Source: Brachynemurus nebulosus
Lineage: Eukaryota; Arthropoda; Insecta; Neuroptera; Myrmeleontidae
Assembly (NCBI GenBank): GCA_035578155.1
Contig: JAPWDM010000007.1
Coordinates: forward strand, 30,168,413 to 30,232,412
DNA: 64,000 nt
Direction: 5' to 3'
Shown here: positions 52,988-63,704 of the stretch, piece after piece
How positions within the stretch are numbered: position 1 is the first letter of the stretch
Layout of the letters: each line of letters opens with the position of its first letter
Made by a program: the position numbers and the translations under genes
The notes under the pieces: model-generated
What the model was told of the DNA's origin: nothing
The model's database searches: none
The model's input: the letters and a program-made list of their open reading frames with translations, nothing else

Positions 52988-53907
52988 CCCTAGAATCATA
53001 CGTTGGTCTACGAGTCAAGTTAATCATACATCGACGTCGTTTTGACGGATGGACTTTTTGCGGGGAGTTTTAGAGTTTATTTGCAAAAAACATTTTTTTA
53101 CATAACAATACTACAAAAGCGAACAAAATATTTAAAAAAAATTGGATTTGGAAAAATTTCTTAATGTAAATATTTATTAATTTTTTTAATCTTTTTATCG
53201 AAGCATATTTTCATTATAAAAATTAAAAAATAGATAAATACATCAATTGTATCATAAAACATGTGTTTTAAATAATACATTTATGAACTATTATAAGTCA
53301 GTGGACATGTGTGACTTTACAGAATGTGGCATTTCTCGGTCACAAATATTCCCGTAGATATGTAGTTATTTCCTCATTAGGCACATTTGTAAATTTTCTA
53401 AAATTTGTTAGTAATTTTTCGAATAAGATCTCAAAAAATAATAAAAATTAAAATATTTTCCACAAAATAAATTGTTAATCTTTTATTAAGTCACTTGAAA
53501 CGCATTCTTTAGTTTTCGATTCAATATATTAAAACTTCAGTATTATGTCGTCTCTGTAAGTCAAACAGCTGTAATCATCTTTCACATTATCATAATGATT
53601 GAATAAATTAATTGTAACATCCATATCTTTAATAAATTTTAGAACAATTAGGAAAACTTTTATATGTGGAGTACAAAATCTTTAAAAAAAAATATAAGTT
53701 AATCATACATCGTCGTCCTTTTGACGCATACTATTTCAGTATAAAAAAACGACAATAGCTAAAAAAAAAATTATACATCTTATGTGTTATAATAACAAAT
53801 AAATTAGATAACAGAAGTTTCACAGCAAGCGGGCACCGACAAGTTGTAGTATTGGAGCAGGTAGAGAAATTCGTTCGTCATTTTGACGAGTACGTATGAT
53901 TCTAGGG
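52988..53907 (+). mobile_element. piggyBac-like MITE, copy 3
   Basis: Ends (TTAA)CCCTAGAATCATACG and CGTATGATTCTAGGG(TTAA), TTAA at 52984-52987 and 53908-53911. It is very close to copy 1 over its whole length by eye, which points to recent spread. Confidence 0.93.
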
Positions 53908-55445
53908 TTAAATACATAACGTGATCTGTGATACATAAAAAAACTTTTTCTCCAATTTATAAAACATCGAAACACAGACACTTTTTTTCGAACAGGTTCA
54001 TGGTATACAAGATTATCAAAAAATGAGCCGTTTATTTTGAAAGTGGGGCAAGTTCATTTTTGAAAAAAATGAAGATAATGGTAGTTATAGATAAGACTTA
54101 GTATGATCTTTTTATCTGTCAACAATTTATAGTCAAAAAAAATTCAGAAGCCTAATAATTGGAAGATTGAAGCTCTAGCTTTTAACAGTATTGTAAATAT
54201 GTTTATTTTGATAGTGGTGCAAGTCCATCTTACAATTAAAATTTCCGAAACCGGACCTATTGATTTTGATGAAGCTTAGATATGTTGTAGAACACTAAAA
54301 AATAAGTAACACGTATTTGTTTTATCTGAACATTGAAGAGAGGGGGCGCCACTATCAAATTTCTGCCCCGGTTCTAAAAAATCTTAGATCCGGGGCTGTT
54401 TCGCAGTCACAATTCCGTTTAAGCGTCATTCTAGAAATGTTAATACGTCATTTAAGCCAATAAAAAAAAAATGTAACGCTTTAAATCACTTGAAACTTCT
54501 TTAACTTCAACGTTATATCTTCGCTTTACAAGCTCATCCACAGTATACTTTACACCTACAATAACTAGTGCAAACAAAATTGGCCCGCAAAAATTCAAAA
54601 CGTTGCAACCGCAACAATTTTATATAAAATTTAAAACAAAAACGTTGTCCCATTCTTTTGACCGGTAATTTGTTAAATGCCTCATAATTAATAAACTGTC
54701 GTTAAATTAATTTAAGTACGAAGATAATTTGTAGAAAATAAAAATTATATACGGCAATACAACACAATAAACATATAAACAGAAAAATGCAAATCAAAAG
54801 TGTTGACAATTATTTAAACAATAGAAACATTAAATATTGTTTTAGGTGCTAAGTATTTTTTTTGTTATTATTAATGAATAAAAATAATACAGTTATATTG
54901 AATTTTTGACCGCAATTAATTAATAAAATGTCGTTGCCAAACCCAAAAATTCATTTGTTTAAATGTTGTGCCTGCTTTTATTATAATAATTTTTATTATT
55001 ATTATTTTTTTTTTTTTTTTGAAAACTCATTGTAAATTACGTAGGTATAACAATAAACAGAACTTAAGTGAACAAAAACTGGCTACATATATATTTAATT
55101 TGAATAAATATTTTTCTAACTATCCTTTTTTAATTGAATATTATGAATGACAAATCTAAATATATATTCATTTTTATTAAAATTTATAATGCAGGTGTTA
55201 TTGTGTAAAAATGCAGTCATTTTCTTTTATAAAATTGCTTTAATTTATATTAATAATACTTGTTTTATAAATATATTTACTTAATATTGTGAAATCGTAT
55301 CCAGAAATTATTGATCAAAAAATGTTTTGGAATTTTTATTTACAACTTTAATGGATATGTATGTAAGCTACAGAACGTTTATGTAGTGTTGATTGTATAT
55401 ATATATTTGACCATTAGTAATGGGCTTGTTGCAAATAGTGCTTAA

Positions 55446-56341
55446 GGGGAGGTTTACTCTAGAGTCCTTAAAAATTATGTATTTTTCTAGAATTTTTTTC
55501 TCAAGAACGGAAGTAAATATCAATTTCAAATTTTGTACACATATTTATTAAGTATTAAACTATACAAAAAAATTGTTTCAAGGAAAAACATAAAAAATTG
55601 TCCATTTTATAGATACTGCAGTGTGACGATCCGAAAATCCAATGCCTTGTTGGCGGACATCCTAGCGCCGGTAATAAACCACCGAAATCCAAAAACAAAA
55701 AAAGATTTATAAAATATATGAAGAGTATCGGCACCTCTACCTATAATATCAATAAATTGCTGAAAGAAAAAAAAATGGCGGATGTTTGAACTTTTGATTA
55801 CGATTTTTATCTTATTTTTCGCTCTTTAAAGTAAACTTAAAAATAAAAAAAAATATTGAAAATGTATCGAACTTAGGTAGAGGTGCCGAAGAATTGAATT
55901 ATCTTTAAAATAAAAAATTAAAAAAAAGGATCCATCGAATAGTTTTTGAGTTATCGTGTCCACCAGTTCCAAAAATGTAGTTCCGAGATATTATAAAATA
56001 TATATAAAGAAACGTATTTTCAAAATTTTATATTTAATTCTCATTATTGCGTGAACTAGGTTTTTTGAATTTTTTTTATAGAAAGCTGGATTCGGTTAAT
56101 GTGCAAGAATTTTGTTTTTAAATTATTTTCAGTAAAATCACTTTGAGAACATATTCTACACATAATTTGCTATCAATTTCGGCAAAAAAATCTATTTTTT
56201 TTATCAAGTCTATAGTAAACCTTCCCTTAAATTACTTTCAGCAAAATCACTTTGGGAACAAATTCTACACATAATTAGCTACCAATTTCTGCAAAAAAAA
56301 AAAAATCGTTTTTTTTTAACGACTCTCAAGTAAACCTCCCC
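55446..56341. mobile_element. TTAA-flanked element with duplicated right end, just upstream of the finger exons
   Basis: Left (TTAA)GGGGAGGTTTACTCTAGAG and right, inverted, (TTAA)GGGGAGGTTTACTTGAGAG; TTAA at 55442-55445 and 56342-56345. About 105 bp at the right end is present twice in tandem (about 56125-56233 and 56234-56341; shared words aaaatcacttt-gaaca and attctacacataatt). No coding frame. Confidence 0.85.
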
Positions 56342-56550
56342 TTAAACGGATTTAAATTTTGAATAATATAAAGTCTTTTTTAATGAAAAGAAGATCATGG
56401 TTTTTTAATTTGCCAATATTTTAATTTAATGTTTTCAATTCGGAACGTTCACCATTATTCCATGTAAAAAACTTACTTTGACTAAGCTAGATGAGGCCTT
56501 TAAGTGTTCTTTCCTAACGATTTTCCTAAATAAATTTTCCTTGTTTTCAG

Positions 56551-56734
56551 TGCAACACATGCAACAAAACAATGTACGTGACTCACTTTCAAATCATGGA
56601 TCTCCATCGAATATGTCCACAAGTCAGAAAAATTCATCACAAAGCCTACAAAATTTAGATTATTCACGATACGTAAAAAAGTACAGTACAAGTGTAGAAT
56701 GTGGGAACATCTACTGTAAAGACTTAAATTTAAG
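56551..56734 (+). CDS. cas: castor exon C: linker and first Cys pair of finger 1
   Basis: The exon starts in phase 1 after TTGTTTTCAG and ends in phase 2 at AAG|GTACTT. After a polar linker it reads LDYSRYVKKY, the conserved lead-in of the Castor domain, then VECGNIYCKD with the C-x4-C pair of finger 1. The rest of the finger is in the next exon, 63 bp away. Confidence 0.93.
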
Positions 56735-56797
56735 GTACTTTTACGTCAGCCATTAATTAGTTTCTGTTCGCTAAAAATTATTTTTCTGTCAATGTAG

Positions 56798-56938
56798 GGA
56801 ACATTTTCACTGTTTGGATTGTGTCGAAACCGATCACACGAATGCGGGAAGTAAAGTGTTTGCCAAAAAAGAGGAAATGATTCGACATTGGAAGTGGCAT
56901 AAGAAGCGTGAAGAATCATTGCAGCATGGTTTCATGCG
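56798..56938 (+). CDS. cas: castor exon D: rest of finger 1
   Basis: Phase 2 in, phase 2 out, 141 nt. It reads REHFHCLDC, a longer than usual spacer (VETDHTNAGSKVFAKKEEMI), then RHWKWH. The HC-x2-C spacing and the long gap distinguish finger 1 from the others, as in known Castor proteins. It is followed by KKREESLQHGFM, a typical inter-finger linker. Confidence 0.95.
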
Positions 56939-57013
56939 GTAAGACTTGTCGTAAATTTCTATAAACTTCTATAGCTACGGAGGTTTCCATTAATTTCGCT
57001 AAATTTGATTCAG

Positions 57014-57312
57014 GTATTCGCCATTGGATGACTGTAGTACACGCTACGCAAGTTGTCAACACAACAGACGCCAAACGCACTATCACTGTATCCATGATAA
57101 TTGTGATAAGGTTTATATTTCGACCAGTGACGTGCAAATGCATGCCAACTATCATCGAAAAGATTCGGCGATAATTCAAGAGGGCTTTCAACGATTCCGT
57201 GCCACCGAAGACTGTAACGCGTCATTCTGTGTGTTTTTTGGGCAACGGACAACACATTTCCATTGTCGACGAGATGGTTGCCGATACACGTTTAAAAACA
57301 AAGCAGATATGG
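57014..57312 (+). CDS. cas: castor exon E: finger 2 and most of finger 3
   Basis: Phase 2 in, phase 1 out. Finger 2: DDCSTRYASC, then THYHC-x4-C-x12-HANYH. Linker HRKDSAIIQEGFQRF. Finger 3: EDCNASFC, then THFHC-x4-C and RYTFKNKADM, broken by the intron just before its His pair. Both fingers keep all metal ligands that can be seen. Confidence 0.96.
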
Positions 57313-57387
57313 GTAAGATCAGAATTTTTAAATTAATTCGGTATTTGATAATTTTTTAAAGATTTCCCATTTGCATTTAATATTATA

Positions 57388-58280
57388 CCGTAAAACCGTC
57401 TAGACTCGGACAGGGGGTCTAGACCCGGACATTTTGCACCAATCTTCAAAGTAAGTAGTTTCTATATTAACCTGCTACAATAAACATTTGTTCTTGACGT
57501 CATTAGAGAGAGAAAAACATCCTCTAAACAGCTGTACCAATAAAAACTATGGATTTCAACTTTTACTATCTCATTTTACAGGATTACTATTCTCCAGTTT
57601 TTCAAAGAAATAAAATGTGTGTCTAACTTAGACATGTAATTTTCTGTTTTAATTTTGATATGTATGTGTTCAGAATTTTATCGCGCATCATTTAATGATG
57701 TTTGAGGTTATATTCGATGTATATATAAAAAAAAAAATACATGCTATACATGTATGTATATCCGTTTAGACCCGGACACCTCAGTTTATTACACTATGGC
57801 CGGGATTCGCACTGGCTGTAACTTCCACTATCCATACGTTATATTTCCGCCAGAATTACGCGGTTTATGCCTCCTTCTGGTGCCATATCGCATGTTTACT
57901 TCATAGAGAGGCATACTATGTATTGACACCTCTCTCTTCCCACAAAATGTTTTGAAGCCTTTAACAGGTTCAAAGACATCAGACAATATAAAACACTGTC
58001 CTAACCCCGACGGGAGAGGTTAGTTTGCATGTTATTATATTATTTAAGTAATTGTCCGGGTCAAGACGGATTTGGGGTGTAGACCCGGCCACTTACTAAT
58101 TATTTTTTATTTTTTTTATTTTTTCTTATAATGAGAAAAATGGGTCAGGGATATAACAAAAAATATACACTCTTTCTAATGGTAATACTTTTATTGGTGA
58201 TATCTATGAAGGAAACATGTATAAACATAAAATTATACCAAAAAATGTAAAAAAATGTCCGGGTCTAGACGGTTTTACGG
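57388..58280. mobile_element. TA-flanked 893-bp element inside a castor intron
   Basis: Left CCGTAAAACCGTCTAGACTC and right, inverted, CCGTAAAACCGTCTAGACCC; 24 of the outer 25 bases pair, with TA at 57386-57387 and 58281-58282. The core tagacccggac recurs inside (57420, 57769, 58081 and an inverted form near 58045). It fills most of the 1,086-bp intron 57313-58398; the few bases left on each side are otherwise featureless. Confidence 0.92.
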
Positions 58281-58398
58281 TAGTTTAAAATTTGCCGCTA
58301 AAATATTAGAAAAAAATACTTACGTCACACCTCAGTATTGTCAAAAAATAAACAAGAAATTCTTAGTAATATTTATATATTCGATTTCATATTTACAG

Positions 58399-60040
58399 AA
58401 AAACATAAGTCGTACCATATTAAAGATGAACAATTAAGTCGAGATGGCTTTAAGAAGTTTATGAAATCGGAAGCATGCCCCTTTGAAAATTGCCGGTTCA
58501 GTAAAGTTTGCAATCACATTCATTGTATCCGAGCGCAATGTACATACGTTTTACACAGTTCCGGTCAATTATTTAGTCACAAACGGAAACACGAGCGCAA
58601 AGACAGTGAATTAGCATATCGTAAATTTAAACTTGCTCAAAGTGTACTGAAAAATTTAGGTATTCAAGCGAATATAGGTGAAAATTTACCACCGCAAGTA
58701 CAAGAAATATTAAAAAATTACACAAATTTTGAGTCGCCCGACTTACTACCATCAAATATACACGAAATCATCAACTACTACCAAACTCACGAGGATACGA
58801 TTCCTCCACACATACAAGAACTAATCAAAACGCATCAAAACTACGAAGCCGCAGCACAGAATCTATCAAAAACTGATCTAGAAATGTTTCGTTCCTACGA
58901 ACAATCATTAGAATCGGGCCAAAATATCGATTCACTTCGACAATTTACCAACAACGCTGAAATTTTGGGACAATATATCCCCGAATTGATCAAAACGTAC
59001 GGACAAAATTACGAAAATATGCCGCCACATGTGCAAGAATTGCTTAAAAAGTACCAAAGAATGATCCAAATGACTGATTCACCGATCCATAAACAATTAG
59101 AGAATGTTGAACATTTTCAAAATTTGGTACAAGACAATTACGATTCGCAGAGTTTCAGTGAATCACGTATGCTAGAAATGATGAAAGCTCAACAGGATAA
59201 TGCTCAACATATGCTCAAAAAATATCACGAGAACAATAGCCCGTTAAATCTTAGCGAACAATCGTCAACACCTGCCACATTCACTGAAACGATCAAAATG
59301 TACCAGGACAGCTTAATTCAACAACAACGCGCAAGTTTAGAAGAACAATCGCCTCAAAGTCCATTAAATATGAGCGAAACTCACCCCGAATCCAAACATG
59401 ATACCATAACGCTTCACGTAGGCGAACAGCGAAGCACTTCAACTAACGAAAATCCAAAACAACCTAACTCAATTAGTGAGTCAGCTCAATTAAAACTCAC
59501 CCAAGACCAAATTGAGCAGATCGAACACTTAAAACGTCTTGGAATCAATTTAACAGTTGACCAAATCAATGGTCATCTAAGTCTCAATCAAGAGAAACAA
59601 AAGAAACCAGCTCCAAGCCCCATGAATATTACGGTTAGCGAAATAAAAATGGGTAACTCGACAGGCGAGGACAATAAAGAAACAATATCAGTTTCATACA
59701 CGAATGATTTCTCGGATGACGACACAAATAGCACCGACAGTAATTCATTGGCCATCGATCTATCGGGGCCCCACTCAAACGGAAACGTTGAAACAATCGG
59801 TGGAATGGACGACACGAAACAAGACCCCCAATTCTCGATCCCACAAGACCCAGACGTTGAATTAAATCGAAAAATCACTGAAAATTTGATCGACTGGAAC
59901 AATGAAGATTTCTGGATGAAATACGGAAAGTTTTTCAGCAACATCGACACAACATGTCCACGAGAGGGCAACATGAAATGCGAACTCTCTGGGAAAGATC
60001 ATTATCACTGTATGGTCGAAAATTGTGGAATGATATTCAA
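58399..60040 (+). CDS. cas: castor exon F: end of finger 3, finger 4, long linker, most of finger 5
   Basis: This is the largest exon (1,642 nt), phase 1 in and phase 2 out. EKHKSYH completes finger 3. Finger 4 reads [13 protein letters not shown]-x4-C-x12-HKRKH. A linker of about 440 residues follows: a degenerate repeat of the type PPHxQELxKxYQ (58686-59066), Gln/Glu-rich sequence, SPLNLSE (59238-59258) and SPLNMSE, an acidic patch ([11 protein letters not shown]) and AIDLSG. Then finger 5: [15 protein letters not shown]-x4-C, broken near GMIFN. The linker is Gln/Glu/Asn/Ser-rich and probably disordered or weakly helical. The antisense frames in this exon are shadows. Confidence 0.96.
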
Positions 60041-60111
60041 GTAAGTATTGTTTCGATTCACATTTTCATCCGTCAGAAAACTAACTAATCCTCGTCGATT
60101 TTAATTTTCAG

Positions 60112-60466
60112 TTGTAAAGATGGCATGAGAGAACACGCCAGAAATCACGAACAGGAGAATCAAGTGTCTGAACATTATTACACGTGCGTGAGGGAAAATG
60201 AAAATTGCCCGATTGAAAATTGTGTCTACGATATCAAAGAACGACACTATCACTGTAATTGGGAAAATTGTCGTGAGGTAATTTTAACATCCGATAAGAT
60301 TTTTCGACGTCTTGAACACTTCAAAATGCACGAATACTCACGAAAATTATCGTTGACTAAAGACCCGTTAACAATGACCCATTTGGCCACATCGATCGAA
60401 GGAATGTTTCGACGTAAGCGAGGTCGTCCACCCAAAAATCGAGTCATTGAAGTTTGGAATGATTAC
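60112..60466 (+). CDS. cas: castor exon G: end of finger 5, finger 6, AT-hook-like motif
   Basis: Phase 2 in, phase 0 out. CKDGMREHARNH closes finger 5 (C-x4-C-x12-H-x3-H). Finger 6 reads ENCPIENC, RHYHC-x4-C and then a spacer of 15 rather than 12 before HFKMH. After a linker comes RRKRGRPPKNR (60410-60442), with the RGRP core of AT-hooks and a likely nuclear localisation signal. Confidence 0.96.
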
Positions 60467-60527
60467 GTAAGTATTCAAAAATCTTAAGGAAAATCGAGTT
60501 TTTGATTGTACCATTTTTGGATTTCAG

Positions 60528-60973
60528 TCACCTGTCGGCAGTTCCAGTTACATGGACAGTCCCCAGGCAATCTTCACCAGTTTCAAATTACCAAAACCAT
60601 CCACTAGCTTAACGACAAGCACTAGTTCAACTCAACCACAATCGAAAATGGAGGTGACTGACGAGAAAACGCCATCGGAACGATCGGCTTCCAGCAGTCC
60701 AATCACAATCTCCGCCCAAGACATCACACCAAACGATTACCGATTTCAAGGATTCGATGTTTACGACGAGAACGAGACATGTTCGGATGAACTTTGCATG
60801 TTTGCCACGGAACGGGTACATTTCCATTGCAATAAGCCACGCTGCTACTATTCGACCAATACGGTCGATTTACTGCTCATGCATTCGAAGGACTTTCACG
60901 ATAACATGGAAATTCTAGAAGGTTTTGCATTCTTCGATCGTAATGTGGACTGTCGTCTGCCCGAATGTTTAAG
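60528..60973 (+). CDS. cas: castor exon H: finger 7 and first Cys pair of finger 8
   Basis: Phase 0 in, phase 2 out. A Ser/Thr/Pro linker (SPVGSSSYMDSPQ, TSLTTSTSSTQPQ) leads into finger 7: ETCSDELC, VHFHC-x4-C-x12-HSKDFH (x4 between His). Then DNMEILEGFAFFDRN and the Cys pair VDCRLPEC of finger 8. The intron falls at the same place in the finger, and in the same phase, as that between exons C and D. Confidence 0.95.
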
Positions 60974-61111
60974 GTAAGTATTTCAACGTGTAATAATTAG
61001 GGTTCGCGAGGGTAAATGATCCCACCGCTGCCACCAAATGTAATAATCGGGGATAGGTGCCACGCCCAGATTTAATATCCCAAGTTTAAAATTTTTTTTT
61101 TTTGTTTATAG

Positions 61112-61356
61112 CAATAAAGTGAATCGACACTTCCACTGTACTCGACCCGGTTGTAAATTTTCGTTCGTACGATACTCGGCGATGAGTGCACATTTTGAAA
61201 AACATCAGAATGAATCGTTCTCGGCGAATAACAATATGGAAATTATTGTGGAAAATAAGCTCCAATCAAATTCTGGTTATACGGTCAACGTTAAAAAGGA
61301 TTTCCAGAGTGAAAACAGTATCAGTTTAGAGACGCATAGTCCAAAAGGTGTTTCTG
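61112..61356 (+). CDS. cas: castor exon I: rest of finger 8
   Basis: Phase 2 in, phase 1 out. NRHFHC-x4-C-x12-HFEKH completes finger 8 with all ligands. A Ser/Asn/Glu-rich linker follows to the GTAAGT donor. Confidence 0.94.
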
Positions 61357-61884
61357 GTAAGTGGCAGTTGAATTAATTTTTGTTGGGTAGAAACTGGTTT
61401 TGTTTGTAGTACAAGAGTCATTCTTTAGTAATTGAAAATTTTAGTAGAATATCTGAAATTTCTGCATGATTTCTCGAAAATTACCAAATTATTTCTAGAG
61501 TATATCAGAAATTTGAATTCGAAAGACTTTAGGTTTCTATTTATTGGGGTAATTTTGTTGTTAAAAGTGTATATATTTTAAAATCCGTCGTAAATTTTGG
61601 TAAAATTGTTATCGAATATTGAATTTCGTCTTTAGTTTTGACATCACCTAGGCATATATTGCACGTAGTTATTTGTAAAAAAAAAAAATGGGCGTTATTA
61701 CCCATAAGCATATTCGGGGGACAGATTTTGCTACGGTTTGATCATTATTGCGAGTTGACCAGAAACAAAAATCCCTAGAAACTGTACGTATTTTGGACCA
61801 CATTTTGCTCGCAATATGATTAAAACAATCGTTAGTCAAATTGAAATTTATTATTTGTATATATTTTGGGAATTTTATTTATAG
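61357..61884 (+). other. 528-bp castor intron
   Basis: GTAAGT donor, TTTATTTATAG acceptor. AT-rich, with nothing I can assign. Confidence 0.8.
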
Positions 61885-61986
61885 TGGTGAAGGCTTCCGG
61901 TACTTTTTACCCATTGTCTGCTCTACCTTCAAGTAAATCTACGCATGAGTCAAACTCCTCTAGTAAACGATCACTACAATTTCAAG
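61885..61986 (+). CDS. cas: castor exon J: 102-nt symmetric linker exon
   Basis: Phase 1 on both sides and a multiple of three, so it could be skipped without shifting the frame. It encodes VVKASGTFYPLSALPSSKST and a Ser-rich tail. No finger. The donor (AAG|GTAATT) is weaker than most in the gene, which fits alternative use, though that is inference. Confidence 0.82.
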
Positions 61987-62124
61987 GTAATTTTGAAATT
62001 AGTAATTTTGAAATTCAAAAACAAAATTTTTGTATATATTTGGCTTACATCTCATGTAATTAGTAAAACAGGAAACATAAGGCAATTAAATTTTTTTTTA
62101 TAATTTGACTGAACAATTTTTCAG

Positions 62125-62279
62125 ATACGTCCGACAATTCAACCCAGAGTCATAATTCTCAAATCATATCGAATTCTGGTGATACGCAACATGTATTATA
62201 CGGTCCAGAATTGTCCTGTAGCCGACCTTTTTGTAAATTAAAACGCAAACACCATTACCACTGTAACGCTTGTAATCAA
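62125..62279 (+). CDS. cas: castor exon K: first part of finger 9
   Basis: Phase 1 in, phase 0 out. It reads DTSDNSTQSHNSQ and onward, then ELSCSRPFC, KHHYHCNACNQ. The intron cuts right after NACNQ. Confidence 0.93.
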
Positions 62280-62350
62280 GTGAGTGTTATTTTTTGAAAA
62301 AAATTAAGTCCCGATCCCAATAAACTTTACTGACATTAAAAATATTTTAG

Positions 62351-62912
62351 GCATTTTCCGAATTAGATCGACTCGTTACACATATCTCAAAGCACAGTAG
62401 TGGCGCATTAAATCCACAAATAAATCCACAACCAATTCAGTCTAACGAAAACAGTAATTCAACTCCAGCACCTCCCACGACTTCAGCAGTTGAACAGAAG
62501 AGTCCAATAATCACCGTTACACCCATACAAAATTTACAAAATCCAAATTTTATTACATTTACCGGGACTAGTTCATCCACGTCAACAAATCTTGACAGTA
62601 GTGAACCACAAAAATTGACTCCAACAATCCTTCCGAGTGCTTCGTCGCCGCCACAGAATCTCTCATTGTCAACAACACCACCTGCGTCGTCCAGTTACGC
62701 TGACTATATGGCTGCGCATCATGCTAACATAACCGCTCAACTGATATCTCAACAGTCTGGGATTCCCCTACAATATCTGTACCATAACCCGTCACTGATC
62801 TACCAAATTCATCAACATGGACTACAAATGATACAACAACAGCAACAACAGCAACAATCCACGGCTACAATTGCTGGAATGGCATCACCTCCTGTAGTTC
62901 AACAACACCCAG
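62351..62912 (+). CDS. cas: castor exon L: end of finger 9, Ser/Thr/Pro/Gln-rich region
   Basis: Phase 0 in, phase 1 out. AFSELDRLVTHISKH completes finger 9, which in its core is a classical C-x2-C-x12-H-x3-H finger, unlike most units here. The rest is low complexity: PPTTSAVEQKSP, SSPPQNLSLSTTPPASSS, YADYMAAHHANITAQLISQQ and eight Gln in a row (62834-62857). Such regions are typical of transactivation or repression segments. Confidence 0.94.
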
Positions 62913-62978
62913 GTATATTTTGAACTCACAACTCATCCCTTTAAACCGGAATGATTCCAAATTTTTTTTTTTTTTTAG

Positions 62979-63216
62979 TTTTAAATATATCCACAACTCC
63001 ATATTCAGCGAGTGACCTGAGTGGAACAGCCAGTTCTCCAACATCAACCACCGGAAGTCTGACGCCGTTGGCACTGATGGCTGCCAATTTGACCAAACGT
63101 GCAATGAGTCCGTCGAACATTAGTACGGATTCACCCGAACAGAAGAAGGCGCGAATTCAAAACTCAATGAGAATCTTAAAAGATGAACCAGTACCTGAGG
63201 GCTATTTACGTTTTAG
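62979..63216 (+). CDS. cas: castor exon M: linker before finger 10
   Basis: Phase 1 in, phase 2 out. It reads STTPYSASDLSGTASS, STTGSLTPLALMAANLTKRA, a basic-acidic stretch SPEQKKARIQNSMRIL, then KDEPVPEGYLRF. KDEPVPEGYLRF is the usual lead-in to a Castor finger. Confidence 0.94.
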
Positions 63217-63704
63217 GTATGTGAAAAAGTATGACTCAATTTTTGTTTGATACTTAAACTGCATCAGAGTTTTGCTTTCTCGAATTTTTGGTTGATTATT
63301 AAGTCGATATGAGTTTAAAGAAAAACTGCTTAGATAAAAGAAACTTTTGACTTCTTTAAATTAGTTGGATTTATACAACCTGAAAATGGATTTTGGGAAA
63401 TGATTTCTTGTGCTAAACTGCGTTTTTGTAAGTTATAATTTCCGTATTTTATTTTTGTATCTCCAGCCATTTTGCTAAAATTTGTTTTATTCTAACATTT
63501 GTCCAATTTCGTTGGTTTCAACTGGTTTTCGTTATTTTTTTCGTAGCAGTGCAAACTTTCTAATTTTTCCGAAACATCGAAAGATTGAACTAATGAAATA
63601 ATTCAACTTACTTGCATTTGAGAAAGCAAAGCCCTGGTGCAGCACTTATTTCAGCTACATTTCAATTCGGGCAAAATTACTAAAACAAATTCTCCATATT
63701 GCAG
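63217..63704 (+). other. 488-bp castor intron
   Basis: GTATGT donor, TCCATATTGCAG acceptor. AT-rich, nothing assignable. Confidence 0.8.

Noticed and set aside
59588..59974. 128-codon antisense frame inside castor exon F
   Set aside because: It is a shadow of the coding exon; the sense strand has the fingers and the consistent splice phases.
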